Shown: positions 27,472-36,030, numbered from the stretch's first letter. The stretch: DNA of 64,000 nt from Firmicutes bacterium CAG:646 (GCA_000432335.1 HF995366.1:1-64000); one strand, 5' to 3'. Numbers and translations are program-made. Notes: generated from the sequence alone by a model not told the origin.

Positions 27472-28833
27472 ATGGAAAAACTCTTTAAACTGAAAAACCA
27501 CAACACCACGGTCAAAACAGAAGTTATGGCTGGTATCACCACCTTTTTGACCATGGCGTACATTCTTGCAGTAAATCCAAACCTGCTGAGCGCTTCTGGT
27601 ATGGATTCCGGCGCTGTATTTACAGCTACCGCTCTTGCATCTGCTCTTGCCACTTTTATCATGGCATTCTGGGCAAACTACCCCATCGCTCTTTCTGCCG
27701 GTATGGGTCTGAACGCTTACTTTGCTTTTACCGTATGTCTCGGTGATCTGCAGGGTGTGGACGATCCATGGAAAGTTGCTCTGGCAGCCGTACTTGTAGA
27801 AGGTATCATCTTTATTATCTTATCTTTCTTCAAGCTGCGGGAATCTATTGTAAATGCAATCCCGGCGAATCTGAAATACGGCATCACTGCTGGTATCGGT
27901 CTTTTCATCGCCTTTATCGGTCTGCAGGGCGCAGGTGTTGTTGTATCCGACGATTCTACACTGCTGGCTCTCGGCAATTTTGCTTCACCGGAAGTTGCGC
28001 TGTGTCTGGTAGGTGTTGTCGTTATTGCAGTTATGAACCATTTTAATGTAAAAGGTTCCATCCTATGGGGAATTCTGATCACCTGGGGCCTTGGAATCAT
28101 AGCAGAACTTACCGGATGGTATGTGGTAGATCCGGAAGCAGGCGTTTACTCCCTGATTCCATCTTTCTCCGCTTCTTCTTTTATTCCGCCATCCATCGCA
28201 CCTACATTCTTCCAGTTTGATTTCAGTTGGATTGCTTCCAACATTTCACAGTTCATTATCATCGTATTCTCATTCCTTTTCGTGGATATGTTTGATACGA
28301 TTGGAACCGTTATTGGTGTTGCTGACAAGGCAAATCTTCTGGATAAAGACGGAAAACTTCCAAGAGTAGGACGTGTTCTTATGGCTGACGCTGTTGGTAC
28401 TGTTGCAGGTTCCATGCTTGGTACTTCCACTATCACAAGTTTTGTGGAATCCAGTTCCGGTGTTGCTGAAGGCGGAAAAACAGGTCTGACCGCAATGACT
28501 ACTGGTCTTTTGTTCATCGTGGCTCTGTTCCTGTCTCCGATTTTCCTGGCAATCCCAAGCTTTGCCACTGCGCCTGCGCTGATCATCGTAGGTTTCTTCA
28601 TGGCATCTTCTATTAAGAAAATGCATTTTGACGGAGATGTAGCGGATGCTGTAGGAGGATATCTGGCATTCCTGATCATGCCTCTTACTTACTCCATCGC
28701 CAACGGTATCATGTTCGGTATGCTGGCATGGTTCATCATCAAAATCTGTACAGGACAGATCAAAAAAATTCATCCGGTTATGTACATTGTATGTGCGTTG
28801 TTTATCTTCCGGGTAATTACACTAATCATCTAG
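27472..28833 (+). CDS. Purine (guanine/hypoxanthine-type) permease, AzgA/PbuG subfamily
   Basis: A 453-residue transporter with about 12 to 14 membrane segments. The N-terminal EVMAGITTFLTMAYILAVNP is the AzgA/PbuG signature, followed by SAGMGLNAYFAF, FVDMFDTIGTVIGVA and GTSTITSFVESSSGVAEGGKTG, the substrate-site helices of the family. It imports guanine, hypoxanthine or adenine by proton symport. The start at 27472 is supported by GAGGAGGG. The leader RNA at 27380-27446 suggests purine-responsive control. Confidence 0.94.
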   Translation: MEKLFKLKNHNTTVKTEVMAGITTFLTMAYILAVNPNLLSASGMDSGAVFTATALASALATFIMAFWANYPIALSAGMGLNAYFAFTVCLGDLQGVDDPWKVALAAVLVEGIIFIILSFFKLRESIVNAIPANLKYGITAGIGLFIAFIGLQGAGVVVSDDSTLLALGNFASPEVALCLVGVVVIAVMNHFNVKGSILWGILITWGLGIIAELTGWYVVDPEAGVYSLIPSFSASSFIPPSIAPTFFQFDFSWIASNISQFIIIVFSFLFVDMFDTIGTVIGVADKANLLDKDGKLPRVGRVLMADAVGTVAGSMLGTSTITSFVESSSGVAEGGKTGLTAMTTGLLFIVALFLSPIFLAIPSFATAPALIIVGFFMASSIKKMHFDGDVADAVGGYLAFLIMPLTYSIANGIMFGMLAWFIIKICTGQIKKIHPVMYIVCALFIFRVITLII

Positions 28834-28845
28834 AATTCTATTCGA

Positions 28846-28875
28846 GGAGCTGCCCAAAACGGCAGCTCCTTCCCT
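28846..28875 (+). terminator. Terminator of the purine permease
   Basis: GGAGCTGCC pairs with GGCAGCTCC, followed by TTCCCTTT and ATTTTT. Confidence 0.87.
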
Positions 28876-28903
28876 TTACATTTTTGAAACAGTCTCTAAA
28901 AAT

Positions 28904-29674
28904 CTATTCTTTCGCAAACTGCCTTCCGCTGCTGTCCATATAAAAGTTCTCCCGATAAATCAATCGGGAAACGGGAACTACTTCATACCCCTTCTCCCGC
29001 AATATTTTCAATACCTGCTCTAATGCCTCAACTGTATACTTTCCATTCGTATTCCATCGAATGATCGCCCCATTTTTGAGATCTTCATGTTCTGTCACAC
29101 GGGAAATGATATCCTGTTTTCCATAATTTTTCCAATCCATCGTGTCCACACTCCAGCAAACAGGATAGTACCCACAAGCATAAATACTTTGGATCACACG
29201 GTTATCATACCTGCCATATGGCAGAGAAAATAGCTCCATTTCATAGCCAAACTTTTCTCGGATGCTCTCATGAAGCTGCCTGATCTGATTCCTGCATGCT
29301 CTCTGGGATAATGCCGTCATTTCTCTGTATTCCTTACCGCTGCTACCTAGATCGTGTCCTCCCTCGATAAGATTTCTCACATCTTCCGGATAAGCTTTCG
29401 CCCATGCTCCATCCACAAAGAAAGTAGCTTTTACCTGATTTTTTTCCAACACCTTCTCTATTTTCCGCAAATTTTCATTACTGCCCTTCACCTGAAAAGA
29501 CAGCGCAATCCGGGGATCCCTGCATTCCACCGAATAGATAGGATATTCTGTTCCATTTACACTGGCGCTGGCAGTCATAAGACGTTCTCCCACATCCCTC
29601 CAATACAGAATTGACAATCCTGTAATCAAGGTCAAAGCCAGAAGAAGCACACCTCCTATTCCTGATTTTTTCAT
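28904..29674 (-). CDS. Polysaccharide deacetylase-like protein, catalytically degenerate
   Basis: A 256-residue protein with an N-terminal membrane anchor (about 6-24) and a NodB-homology domain (about 55-230). The fold is clear (NQVKATFFVDGAWAKAYPEDV, SLPYGRYDN, VDTMDWKNY). The catalytic motifs are changed: the usual TFDD appears as SFQV; the HxxxH metal motif appears as SSGKEY with both His lost; the RPPYG Arg is replaced by Ser; and the final LxH motif appears as IIRWNTN. Only the DTxDW motif survives. It is close in layout to sporulation deacetylases of the PdaB/YlxY type. The reading frame is intact, so a binding or structural role is more likely than decay. The ATG at 29674 follows a GGGGGG site. 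Confidence 0.85.
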   Translation of the reverse strand: MKKSGIGGVLLLALTLITGLSILYWRDVGERLMTASASVNGTEYPIYSVECRDPRIALSFQVKGSNENLRKIEKVLEKNQVKATFFVDGAWAKAYPEDVRNLIEGGHDLGSSGKEYREMTALSQRACRNQIRQLHESIREKFGYEMELFSLPYGRYDNRVIQSIYACGYYPVCWSVDTMDWKNYGKQDIISRVTEHEDLKNGAIIRWNTNGKYTVEALEQVLKILREKGYEVVPVSRLIYRENFYMDSSGRQFAKE

Positions 29675-29719
29675 AATGCCCCCCAAAAATGTTGTTATTC
29701 CAGTATATGCTTCCCATCA

Positions 29720-29750
29720 AAGAAAAAGAGACCGTCCCAGACAGTCTCTC
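29720..29750 (-). terminator. Terminator of the hisC-exporter unit
   Basis: AGAGACTGTC pairs with the ACGGTCTCT side on the minus strand, then TTTTTCTTT, just after the stop of the small exporter gene. Confidence 0.85.
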
Positions 29751-29756
29751 ATACTA

Positions 29757-30257
29757 TCAACTTACAATATTTCCCAGCAAAACATAAGATACGAAATACA
29801 TGATAACTGTAGCGATCAGGATTCCGCAAAGAATTGCCAGAGAAGATTTTTTAATATCAATTCCCAGCAAAGAAGCAATCAGCGCTCCCGTCCAAGCTCC
29901 CGTTCCCGGAAGAGGAATTCCCACAAAAAGCATCAGACCTACAAATTCATACTTCTGAATCTTATCACTTTTGCTCATTGCCCGCTTTTCCAACTTTTCA
30001 ATCAGCCCACGGAAAAGATTAACTTTCTTCATCCATTTAAAAATATGTTTGATAAACAAAAGAATAAACGGAATGGGAAGAATATTTCCAATAATACTGA
30101 TGGGGATGGCTTCTATTTCCGGTATCTTCAAAAGGCTGGCAGCCAGAAGTCCGCCTCTCAGCTCCAAAATCGGCATCAGAGAGATAATAAAAATAACAGC
30201 TTTCGGGGATATATACATTCCCAGATGCGTAGTAAACCAGGTAACAAGTGATTCCAT
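29757..30257 (-). CDS. Small multidrug export family membrane protein (COG2426)
   Basis: A 166-residue protein with four hydrophobic segments. The family pattern is ISLMPILELRGGLLAA near residue 25, GNILPIPFILLF near 57, and FVGIPLPGTGAWTGA near 112. The PF06695 family is called small multidrug exporter but its transport function is poorly established. AGGAG lies seven bases before the ATG. It follows hisC by ten bases and ends at a strong terminator, so the two are co-transcribed, although no functional link is obvious. Confidence 0.88.
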   Translation of the reverse strand: MESLVTWFTTHLGMYISPKAVIFIISLMPILELRGGLLAASLLKIPEIEAIPISIIGNILPIPFILLFIKHIFKWMKKVNLFRGLIEKLEKRAMSKSDKIQKYEFVGLMLFVGIPLPGTGAWTGALIASLLGIDIKKSSLAILCGILIATVIMYFVSYVLLGNIVS

Positions 30258-30267
30258 GCAATTTCTC

Positions 30268-31326
30268 CTATTTCTTCAGATAATCTTCTAAAAACGCTAC
30301 TAATTGTTCCATTTCCTGCTGTGTTCCGATACTGATTCTCAGATAATTGTCAATCCTCGGCTTATCAAAATACCGGACAAAAATATTTGCCCTGCGAAGC
30401 GCTGCAAATAATTCTTTTGCCGGACAGCTTTCATGAGTGGCAAAAATAAAATTCGCTTTCGAATCTCCAAAAGAAAATCCCAGCTTTCTCAACTGTTCTT
30501 TCGTCCATTCTCTGGTCTCCACCACTTTATGTACTGTACGCTCAAAATATTCCCGGTCTTTTACCGCTGCAGCTCCCAGCACCAAAGAAGTCTGATTCAT
30601 GGTATACGAGTTAAAAGAATATTTCACATCGTTCAGATATTTGATGAGTTTTGGATTTCCCATGGCATAGCCAATCCGCATTCCTGCCATTCCTCTGGAC
30701 TTTGAAAACGTCTGCACTACCAGAAGATTGTCGTATTTTTCAATCAGCTGTAAAGATGAGGCTGCGCCAAAATCCACATAAGCCTCGTCTACCACCACGA
30801 CCACATCCTGATTCTCTTTTACGATTTCTTCGATATCCGACAGCCCCATCTCCATTCCTGTAGGAGCATTCGGATTTGGGAAGATCACGCCGCCGTTCTT
30901 TTTGAAATAATCTTCTTTTCGAATAAGAAATTCTTCCGAAAGAGGTACCGTCTCATACGGTATCCGCAACATATCTGCCCAGACATCATAAAAGGAATAG
31001 GTAATATCCGGAAACAAAATGGGTTCCGTGGAATTAAAAAACGTCATAAAAATCATGGCAAGAACATCATCCGAACCAACGCCTACAAAAACCTGATCCT
31101 CCTGCAAGTGATAAAACTCTGCGATCGCTTCCACCAGCACATGGGCTGTCGGATCCGGATACAACCGCACACAGTCAGGCTCCATTTCCCGAAGGGCTTT
31201 TGCTACCATGGGAGATGGCGGATAAGGATTTTCATTGGTATTCAGTTTAATCATTTTCTCTGCTTTTGGCTGCTCACCGGGTATATAGGGAACAACCTTA
31301 CGAACATTTTTTTCCCAGTTTTTCAT
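30268..31326 (-). CDS. hisC: Histidinol-phosphate aminotransferase
   Basis: A 352-residue PLP-dependent class I/II aminotransferase for the seventh step of histidine synthesis. Landmarks: KLNTNENPYPPSP, VGVGSDDVL, the VVVDEAYVDFG segment, the PLP-lysine motif TFSKSRGMAGMRIGY, and the C-terminal RISIGTQQEME arginine motif. The start at 31326 is preceded by GAGGAG. No other his genes are in the window; related enzymes can act on tyrosine/phenylalanine precursors, so substrate range is an inference. Confidence 0.93.
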   Translation of the reverse strand: MKNWEKNVRKVVPYIPGEQPKAEKMIKLNTNENPYPPSPMVAKALREMEPDCVRLYPDPTAHVLVEAIAEFYHLQEDQVFVGVGSDDVLAMIFMTFFNSTEPILFPDITYSFYDVWADMLRIPYETVPLSEEFLIRKEDYFKKNGGVIFPNPNAPTGMEMGLSDIEEIVKENQDVVVVVDEAYVDFGAASSLQLIEKYDNLLVVQTFSKSRGMAGMRIGYAMGNPKLIKYLNDVKYSFNSYTMNQTSLVLGAAAVKDREYFERTVHKVVETREWTKEQLRKLGFSFGDSKANFIFATHESCPAKELFAALRRANIFVRYFDKPRIDNYLRISIGTQQEMEQLVAFLEDYLKK

Positions 31327-31367
31327 CGGTTCTCCTCTCTGTTTCCTGTCCAACAGCATCAATCTGT

Positions 31368-31396
31368 ATTATACGGACGTAATCTTATGAAGTCAA
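31368..31396 (-). promoter_or_regulatory. Promoter of hisC
   Basis: Minus-strand TTGACT (31391-31396), a 17-base spacer and TATAAT (31368-31373), about 42 bases before the start codon. Confidence 0.82.
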
Positions 31397-31402
31397 GGTT
31401 AT

Positions 31403-33139
31403 TTAAAACTGCATCTGATAGAGTCCTGCATAAATGCCGCCCTTTTCCAGCAAACTTTCATGCGTTCCTTCCTCTGCGATTCCATTTTCTGTGAGCACCA
31501 GAATCCTCTGGGCATTGCGGATAGTGGAAAGGCGATGAGCGATCACAAAAGTAGTTCTGTCCTTTGCCAGTTTTTCCAAAGACTGCTGCACAATCTTCTC
31601 GCTCTCATTGTCAAGCGCCGAAGTAGCTTCATCAAAAATCAACACCGGCGGATTTTTCAAAAATACCCGGGCAATGGAAAGCCGTTGTTTCTGTCCTCCG
31701 GAAAGCTTCACACCTCTCTGTCCAATATCCGTCTCATAGCCCTGAGGAAGTCCCATAATAAATTCATGTGCATTTGCCGCCATAGCCGCCCGGATCACCT
31801 CTTCATCCGATGCATCCGGCTTACCATATCGAATATTATCCATAACATTTCCTGCAAACAAGTACACATCCTGCTGCACAATACCGATCTGACGACGAAG
31901 CTCCTTCAATTTTATATCCCGGATATCCTTTCCGTCCAAACGGATACTTCCCGAAGTAACATCGTAAAATCGCGGAATCATGGAACACAGCGTCGTTTTT
32001 CCCGCACCGCTGCTTCCCACAAGCGCTACATATTCTCCCGGCTTCACTTTCAGATTCACATGAGAAAGTACATTTTCCTCGCTATCTTCATAATGGAAAC
32101 TTACGTCATCAAACTCTATATCACCCTGCACGTTTGTCACGCTCACCGCATCGGGACGATCTGCAATGTCAGGCGCAATACTCATGATTTCCAGAAAACG
32201 TTCGTAACCACTGTAGCCATTCTGGAATTGTTCGGTAAAATTCACCAATTTCTTGACCGGCTCTGTAAAATTGTTAATATACAGAAGGAAAGTTACCAGA
32301 TCTGCTGCATTCAACTCTCCCACTGCCATCAGATACGCTCCCATAATCAGAGAACCCACCGTGATCAACGTAGAAAATGCTCCCATACCAGAATGATAGA
32401 TTCCCATATATTTATAGCTTCTTCGCTTGGAGGCCACGAAACGGGCATTTCCCTCTTTGAACTTTTCCATTTCCTTCTTTTCATTACTGAAAGATTTTAC
32501 CACACGGATTCCCGAAAGACTGTCCTCGATCTGGCTGTTGATATCCGCAATGCGGGCACGATTTTCTTTAAATGCACTTTTCATCTTCTTATTCAGAGCA
32601 ACCGCATACACTAACATCACCAGCACAATTCCGATCGCTACTAACGCCAGTTTCACATTCACCGTCACCAGAATAAGAAATGCTCCCACCAACTTGATCA
32701 CTGAGATCACAACATCTTCCGGACCATGATGAAGCAATTCCGTAATATCAAAAAGATCGCTGGTAATTCTGGAAAGAAGATGACCTACTTTCTGATTGTC
32801 ATAAAAGGCAAACGACAATTTCTGATAGTGAGCAAAAATCTCATTTCGCATATCATGCTCAATCTTTGCCCCCATCAAGTGACCGTAATAGGTAATAAAG
32901 AAATTACAAAAACCTTCCAGCGCCACCATTGCCACCATGACAATTCCCAACTGAACAATAATTTTTGTAGACTCTGCCAGAGGCATTTCCACCACCGTTC
33001 CGGTAATATAACGAACCATCAGCGGTATGATCAGCGTGATGGCTGCCCCCAGCATGGCAAAAAACATGTCTGCCCAGAAAAGTCCACGATACGGCTTATA
33101 ATAAGCCGCAAGTTTCTTTAACTTGTGATCCATTTTCAT
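31403..33139 (-). CDS. ABC exporter, fused permease and ATPase
   Basis: A 578-residue half-transporter. The six-helix exporter transmembrane domain (about 18-310) includes the coupling motif FYDNQKVGHLLSRITSDL. The nucleotide-binding domain follows (about 335-575) with Walker A GSSGAGKTT, Q-loop IVQQDVYLF, signature LSGGQKQRLSIARV, Walker B LIFDEATSALD and H-loop VIAHRLS. All catalytic residues are present, so it can act as a homodimer exporting lipids, peptides or drugs. Two closely spaced Met codons follow GGGAGG; I keep the first. Monocistronic with its own promoter; no partner half-transporter is adjacent. Confidence 0.94.
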   Translation of the reverse strand: MKMDHKLKKLAAYYKPYRGLFWADMFFAMLGAAITLIIPLMVRYITGTVVEMPLAESTKIIVQLGIVMVAMVALEGFCNFFITYYGHLMGAKIEHDMRNEIFAHYQKLSFAFYDNQKVGHLLSRITSDLFDITELLHHGPEDVVISVIKLVGAFLILVTVNVKLALVAIGIVLVMLVYAVALNKKMKSAFKENRARIADINSQIEDSLSGIRVVKSFSNEKKEMEKFKEGNARFVASKRRSYKYMGIYHSGMGAFSTLITVGSLIMGAYLMAVGELNAADLVTFLLYINNFTEPVKKLVNFTEQFQNGYSGYERFLEIMSIAPDIADRPDAVSVTNVQGDIEFDDVSFHYEDSEENVLSHVNLKVKPGEYVALVGSSGAGKTTLCSMIPRFYDVTSGSIRLDGKDIRDIKLKELRRQIGIVQQDVYLFAGNVMDNIRYGKPDASDEEVIRAAMAANAHEFIMGLPQGYETDIGQRGVKLSGGQKQRLSIARVFLKNPPVLIFDEATSALDNESEKIVQQSLEKLAKDRTTFVIAHRLSTIRNAQRILVLTENGIAEEGTHESLLEKGGIYAGLYQMQF

Positions 33140-33167
33140 TCATCCTCCCATAAAAAATCATATGGTC

Positions 33168-33196
33168 AGTATAAAGGCTTTCTTATAAAAAATCAA
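33168..33196 (-). promoter_or_regulatory. Promoter of the ABC exporter
   Basis: Minus-strand TTGATT (33191-33196), a 17-base spacer and TATACT (33168-33173). Confidence 0.7.
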
Positions 33197-33244
33197 TCCA
33201 TCACCCGGACTGTTTTTCACTTTCTCGCCCAAAATACAGCGTGC

Positions 33245-33287
33245 AAAAAAGCTGCTGTATCTCTATTCTTGAAATACAACAGCTTTC
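33245..33287 (-). terminator. Terminator of the OadB/micropeptide operon
   Basis: Minus-strand AAAGCTGTTGTAT pairs with ATACAGCAGCTTT around a 12-base loop, ending in T6, 14 bases after the micropeptide stop. Confidence 0.85.
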
Positions 33288-33300
33288 TTTTCACATTTTT

Positions 33301-33447
33301 TTATTCTTCTTCATCGTCTTTTTTTCCACCAATTTTTCCCATGATGAAAACACAGACCATAATAATCAGAATCGTTACAAAGATTCCCAGCATTCCTTTC
33401 CACATGATATCCAGAGAATCCAGAATATTTGCCATATTTAAATGCAT
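33301..33447 (-). CDS. 48-residue single-pass membrane peptide (OadG-like)
   Basis: A small gene with a perfect AAGGAGG seven bases before the ATG at 33447. The peptide has a short N-terminal helix, one hydrophobic helix (GMLGIFVTILIIMVCVFIMG, residues about 18-37) and a charged tail ending in KKDDEEE. This is the layout of OadG/gamma-type small subunits of sodium-pumping decarboxylases, but shorter than most. It follows the OadB homologue by 12 bases and ends at a terminator, so the two form a bicistronic unit and the peptide probably binds OadB. Confidence 0.8.
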   Translation of the reverse strand: MHLNMANILDSLDIMWKGMLGIFVTILIIMVCVFIMGKIGGKKDDEEE

Positions 33448-33459
33448 ATGCTTACCTCC

Positions 33460-34596
33460 TTACAGCATACTGGTTACAAGATTGATAACCATTCCACCGG
33501 CGATTACAGAAGCAATCTGTCCGGACACATTTGCGCCTGCTGCGTGCATAAGAATGATATTGGTAGGATCTTCCTGCATAGCAATCTTCTGAACCACACG
33601 GGAAGACATCGGGAATGCGGAGATTCCTGCGCCACCAATCATCGGGTTAATCTTCTTCTTCAGGAAAAGATTAATAAACTTCGCAAACAAAACGCCGCCG
33701 ATCGTATCCATTACGAACGCAAACAAACCTATCGCCATGATCATAATTGTCTGAACTGTTACAAAGTTCTCTGCCTGCATACTGAAAGAAATTGTGATAC
33801 CCAGAAGCAGCGTGATCAGATTTGCCAGATTATTCTGTGCAGTATCAGACATTGTTCCCAAAACACCACATTCACGGATCAGATTACCAAACATCAGGAA
33901 ACCAACCAGCGCTACGGACTGAGGCGCGATCATACCAACTACTAACGTAACTACGATAGGAAATGCAATACGCATTTTACGGCTTACACTCTTTGGATTA
34001 TACTCCATATGGATGCAGCGCTCTTTCTTTGTAGTAACCAGCTTGATCGCTGCTGGCTGAATAATCGGAACCAACGCCATGTAAGAATAAGCAGCAACCG
34101 CGATAGCGCCAATATATTTAGAGTTCAGAATCTGAGATACCAAAATAGAGGTAGGACCATCTGCAGCGCCAATGATACCGATAGAAGCGGCATCTTTCAT
34201 ATCAAATCCTAAAAATGCTGCCAGCAGGATTGCTGCAAAGATACCAAACTGAGCTCCCGCTCCAAATAAGAACATGACGGGATTAGACAAAAGCGGTCCA
34301 AAATCAATCATTGCTCCGATACCGATAAACAGCAGAATCGGCATCGCCTCGGATGCATTGATACCCACATCAAATAACCAGGAAATAATACCATGTGATT
34401 CGATACCTCCCTGTAATACCTGATCCAAAACACCAGACATGGGAAGGTTTACCAGAATTGCTCCAAATCCCATGGGAAGCAGCAGAGACGGCTCGTACTC
34501 TTTGCGGATTGCCAGCCAGATCAGCAAAATTCCCACGGCATACATGACAACCTGCTTCCAGGTCAGGCTCATAATGCCCTCAATTAAAAACTCCAT
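33460..34596 (-). CDS. OadB-like sodium ion-translocating decarboxylase beta subunit
   Basis: A 378-residue polytopic protein of about ten helices. Family landmarks are LLLPMGFGAILVNLP near residue 38, GAMIDFGPLL near 85, the ion-site GIIGAADGPTSI near 140, SMQAENFVTVQT and the C-terminal MHAAGANVSGQIASVIAGG. In oxaloacetate, methylmalonyl-CoA or glutaconyl-CoA decarboxylases this subunit couples decarboxylation of carboxybiotin to Na+ export. Here no carboxyltransferase or biotin carrier gene is nearby. The gene stands with only a micropeptide, behind a Mn2+ riboswitch, so a transport role independent of decarboxylation is possible. The ATG at 34596 has AAGGAG eight bases upstream. Confidence 0.9.
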   Translation of the reverse strand: MEFLIEGIMSLTWKQVVMYAVGILLIWLAIRKEYEPSLLLPMGFGAILVNLPMSGVLDQVLQGGIESHGIISWLFDVGINASEAMPILLFIGIGAMIDFGPLLSNPVMFLFGAGAQFGIFAAILLAAFLGFDMKDAASIGIIGAADGPTSILVSQILNSKYIGAIAVAAYSYMALVPIIQPAAIKLVTTKKERCIHMEYNPKSVSRKMRIAFPIVVTLVVGMIAPQSVALVGFLMFGNLIRECGVLGTMSDTAQNNLANLITLLLGITISFSMQAENFVTVQTIMIMAIGLFAFVMDTIGGVLFAKFINLFLKKKINPMIGGAGISAFPMSSRVVQKIAMQEDPTNIILMHAAGANVSGQIASVIAGGMVINLVTSML

Positions 34597-34680
34597 ACAT
34601 ATAACTCCTTCTATTTTATTTTGAAAAGATACCGCTGCCGAAAGCCCCTTCCTCAAGTGCCAAAAAACACCTCTGCAAAG

Positions 34681-34724
34681 AAAAAAGACTCTTACTGCAG
34701 CATCTGAAACTGCAATAAAAGTCT
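34681..34724 (-). terminator. Expression-platform terminator of the Mn2+ riboswitch
   Basis: Minus-strand AGACTTTTATTGCAG pairs with CTGCAGTAAGAGTCT, then T6. Its left arm includes the GAGACTTTT segment that closes the aptamer, so ligand binding and termination compete. Confidence 0.85.
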
Positions 34725-34812
34725 CGCTATTTCAATCCTCCGCGGGCTGCATATAGATACAACCGATATGACGCAGAAAATCCACCGCAGTGGCAGCTAC
34801 TCCCTTTCATCT
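34716..34812 (-). ncRNA. Mn2+ riboswitch (yybP-ykoY)
   Basis: On the minus strand the invariant pieces occur in order: AAAGGGAGTAGC at the 5' side, a GTCATATCG segment, then GATTGAAATAGCGAGACTTT at the 3' side. The AAAG/CTTT closure and the GGGAGTAGC and GCGAGAC loops are the Mn2+-binding elements of the yybP-ykoY class (Rfam RF00080). The overlap with the terminator arm predicts an on-switch at high Mn2+. Confidence 0.86.
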
Positions 34813-34818
34813 GGACTA

Positions 34819-34847
34819 ATTATAAACAATCTATAAACTGTTGTCAA
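34819..34847 (-). promoter_or_regulatory. Promoter of the Mn2+ riboswitch/OadB operon
   Basis: Minus-strand TTGACA (34842-34847), a 17-base spacer and TATAAT (34819-34824), both consensus. Transcription starts at the edge of the aptamer. Confidence 0.9.
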
Positions 34848-34875
34848 TTCTTTTGTTTTATTGTAGCTGGGGAAA

Positions 34876-36030
34876 TTAGCTGCCATATTTTTTTAATTCT
34901 TCCAGCCTGCGAAAAAACATTTCTTTCCATTCTCTTCGATTTTCAAAAATCTCCTCATCAATCTCCTGGATCTGATGAAGACCAATCTCTTTCACCGCTT
35001 CGATTGCCGCTTCTCTCTGTGTCTTCTTTTCCGGATATATCGGCTGGCAATTCGCTCCGTCTATCGTGTCATAACTTCCAAAACTTTGATTAAAGTCCAT
35101 AATCGGATACAAAGATACGTATTCGTTCGTCCGATTATCTACCAAAAATCCCCAGTTCTCCGGATGGCGATCTATATTACCAACCAAATAATCCAGTATA
35201 TTCATACCATAATAGGTTTCTTTGTCTATTCTTATACACTCTTTTAATACATCCAAATCATGATTTTCCGCATATATTTCAAATGCCATCTTAGATACAA
35301 TGGAATACTTCGGAGATGTAATAAGCCTACTCTTCGTCACCTTTTGTCCAGCGTAAGAGCCTTCTTCATATCTCACTTGTTTAAAGTCAAAACACTGACA
35401 TAAACTGCTTGCCAATAATTCTTTTTGAACAACCTCCTCACCACCATCTTTTAACAAAATAGAATCTTTTCCTCTCCTGATCCACGCTTTCGGAAAACAC
35501 CCCCTCGTGGACAAATCTGGCGCCAGTTCCTGATTTGTAACTGTCATCGGTTTTCCTCGCAAAGAAAGCTTCACAACTGCCTCATTTAAAGAATTATCAT
35601 ATAAATTTATCTTTTCATATGAAATTGGTTCATTACTCTTTCTGACCCAATATACATCTGTCAAGGACACACAATGGTAAGACAAGGAGATTTTTGCACG
35701 ATCCCGATCTGTCATCGCCTGCGCCATTCCGATACTGTTCAAAATTTCTTTCGCATATTTTCTATCCAGAGACAATACCCGCGAAGCGCACCAATGATAA
35801 AAATTCTCCATATTATTAAGCAACATATCAAAATCATCAGTCTCTTCCAAATAAAGATCATAGGGCATAAACTTTTCATCATAAACACTAACTCGTCCTC
35901 GAGTATTAATCTCTGCCACTTTTCGTTCTCCATGCATGATATCATAACTTGTAATGTTATTTTTTTGTCTTTTTCTCTGGGTATTCTTATTTAATTCTAT
36001 AATTCCCTGTCCCAACAAACTATTTTCCAA
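34876..36030 (-). CDS. HipA-like kinase-fold protein
   Basis: A 384-residue protein. The C-terminal half has the HipA/phosphatidylinositol-kinase-like catalytic layout: LVGNIDRHPENWGFLVDN (catalytic Asp and Asn, about residue 285) followed by LYPIMDFNQSF (metal-binding Asp). The N-terminal half resembles a short HipA N-domain. The start is uncertain: a TTG at 36030 has AAGGGG seven bases upstream, while a GTG at 36054 lacks a site. HipA toxins phosphorylate glutamyl-tRNA synthetase and are held by an HTH antitoxin; an XRE gene lies 110 bases upstream on the same strand. Toxin activity is inferred from this layout only. Confidence 0.72.
   Translation of the reverse strand: MENSLLGQGIIELNKNTQRKRQKNNITSYDIMHGERKVAEINTRGRVSVYDEKFMPYDLYLEETDDFDMLLNNMENFYHWCASRVLSLDRKYAKEILNSIGMAQAMTDRDRAKISLSYHCVSLTDVYWVRKSNEPISYEKINLYDNSLNEAVVKLSLRGKPMTVTNQELAPDLSTRGCFPKAWIRRGKDSILLKDGGEEVVQKELLASSLCQCFDFKQVRYEEGSYAGQKVTKSRLITSPKYSIVSKMAFEIYAENHDLDVLKECIRIDKETYYGMNILDYLVGNIDRHPENWGFLVDNRTNEYVSLYPIMDFNQSFGSYDTIDGANCQPIYPEKKTQREAAIEAVKEIGLHQIQEIDEEIFENRREWKEMFFRRLEELKKYGS

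Noticed and set aside
31460..32614. A 384-codon plus-strand frame
   Set aside because: It is antisense to the ABC exporter, whose domains are all in the other strand. Its composition (His/Ile/Arg-rich) is that of a reverse-frame shadow.
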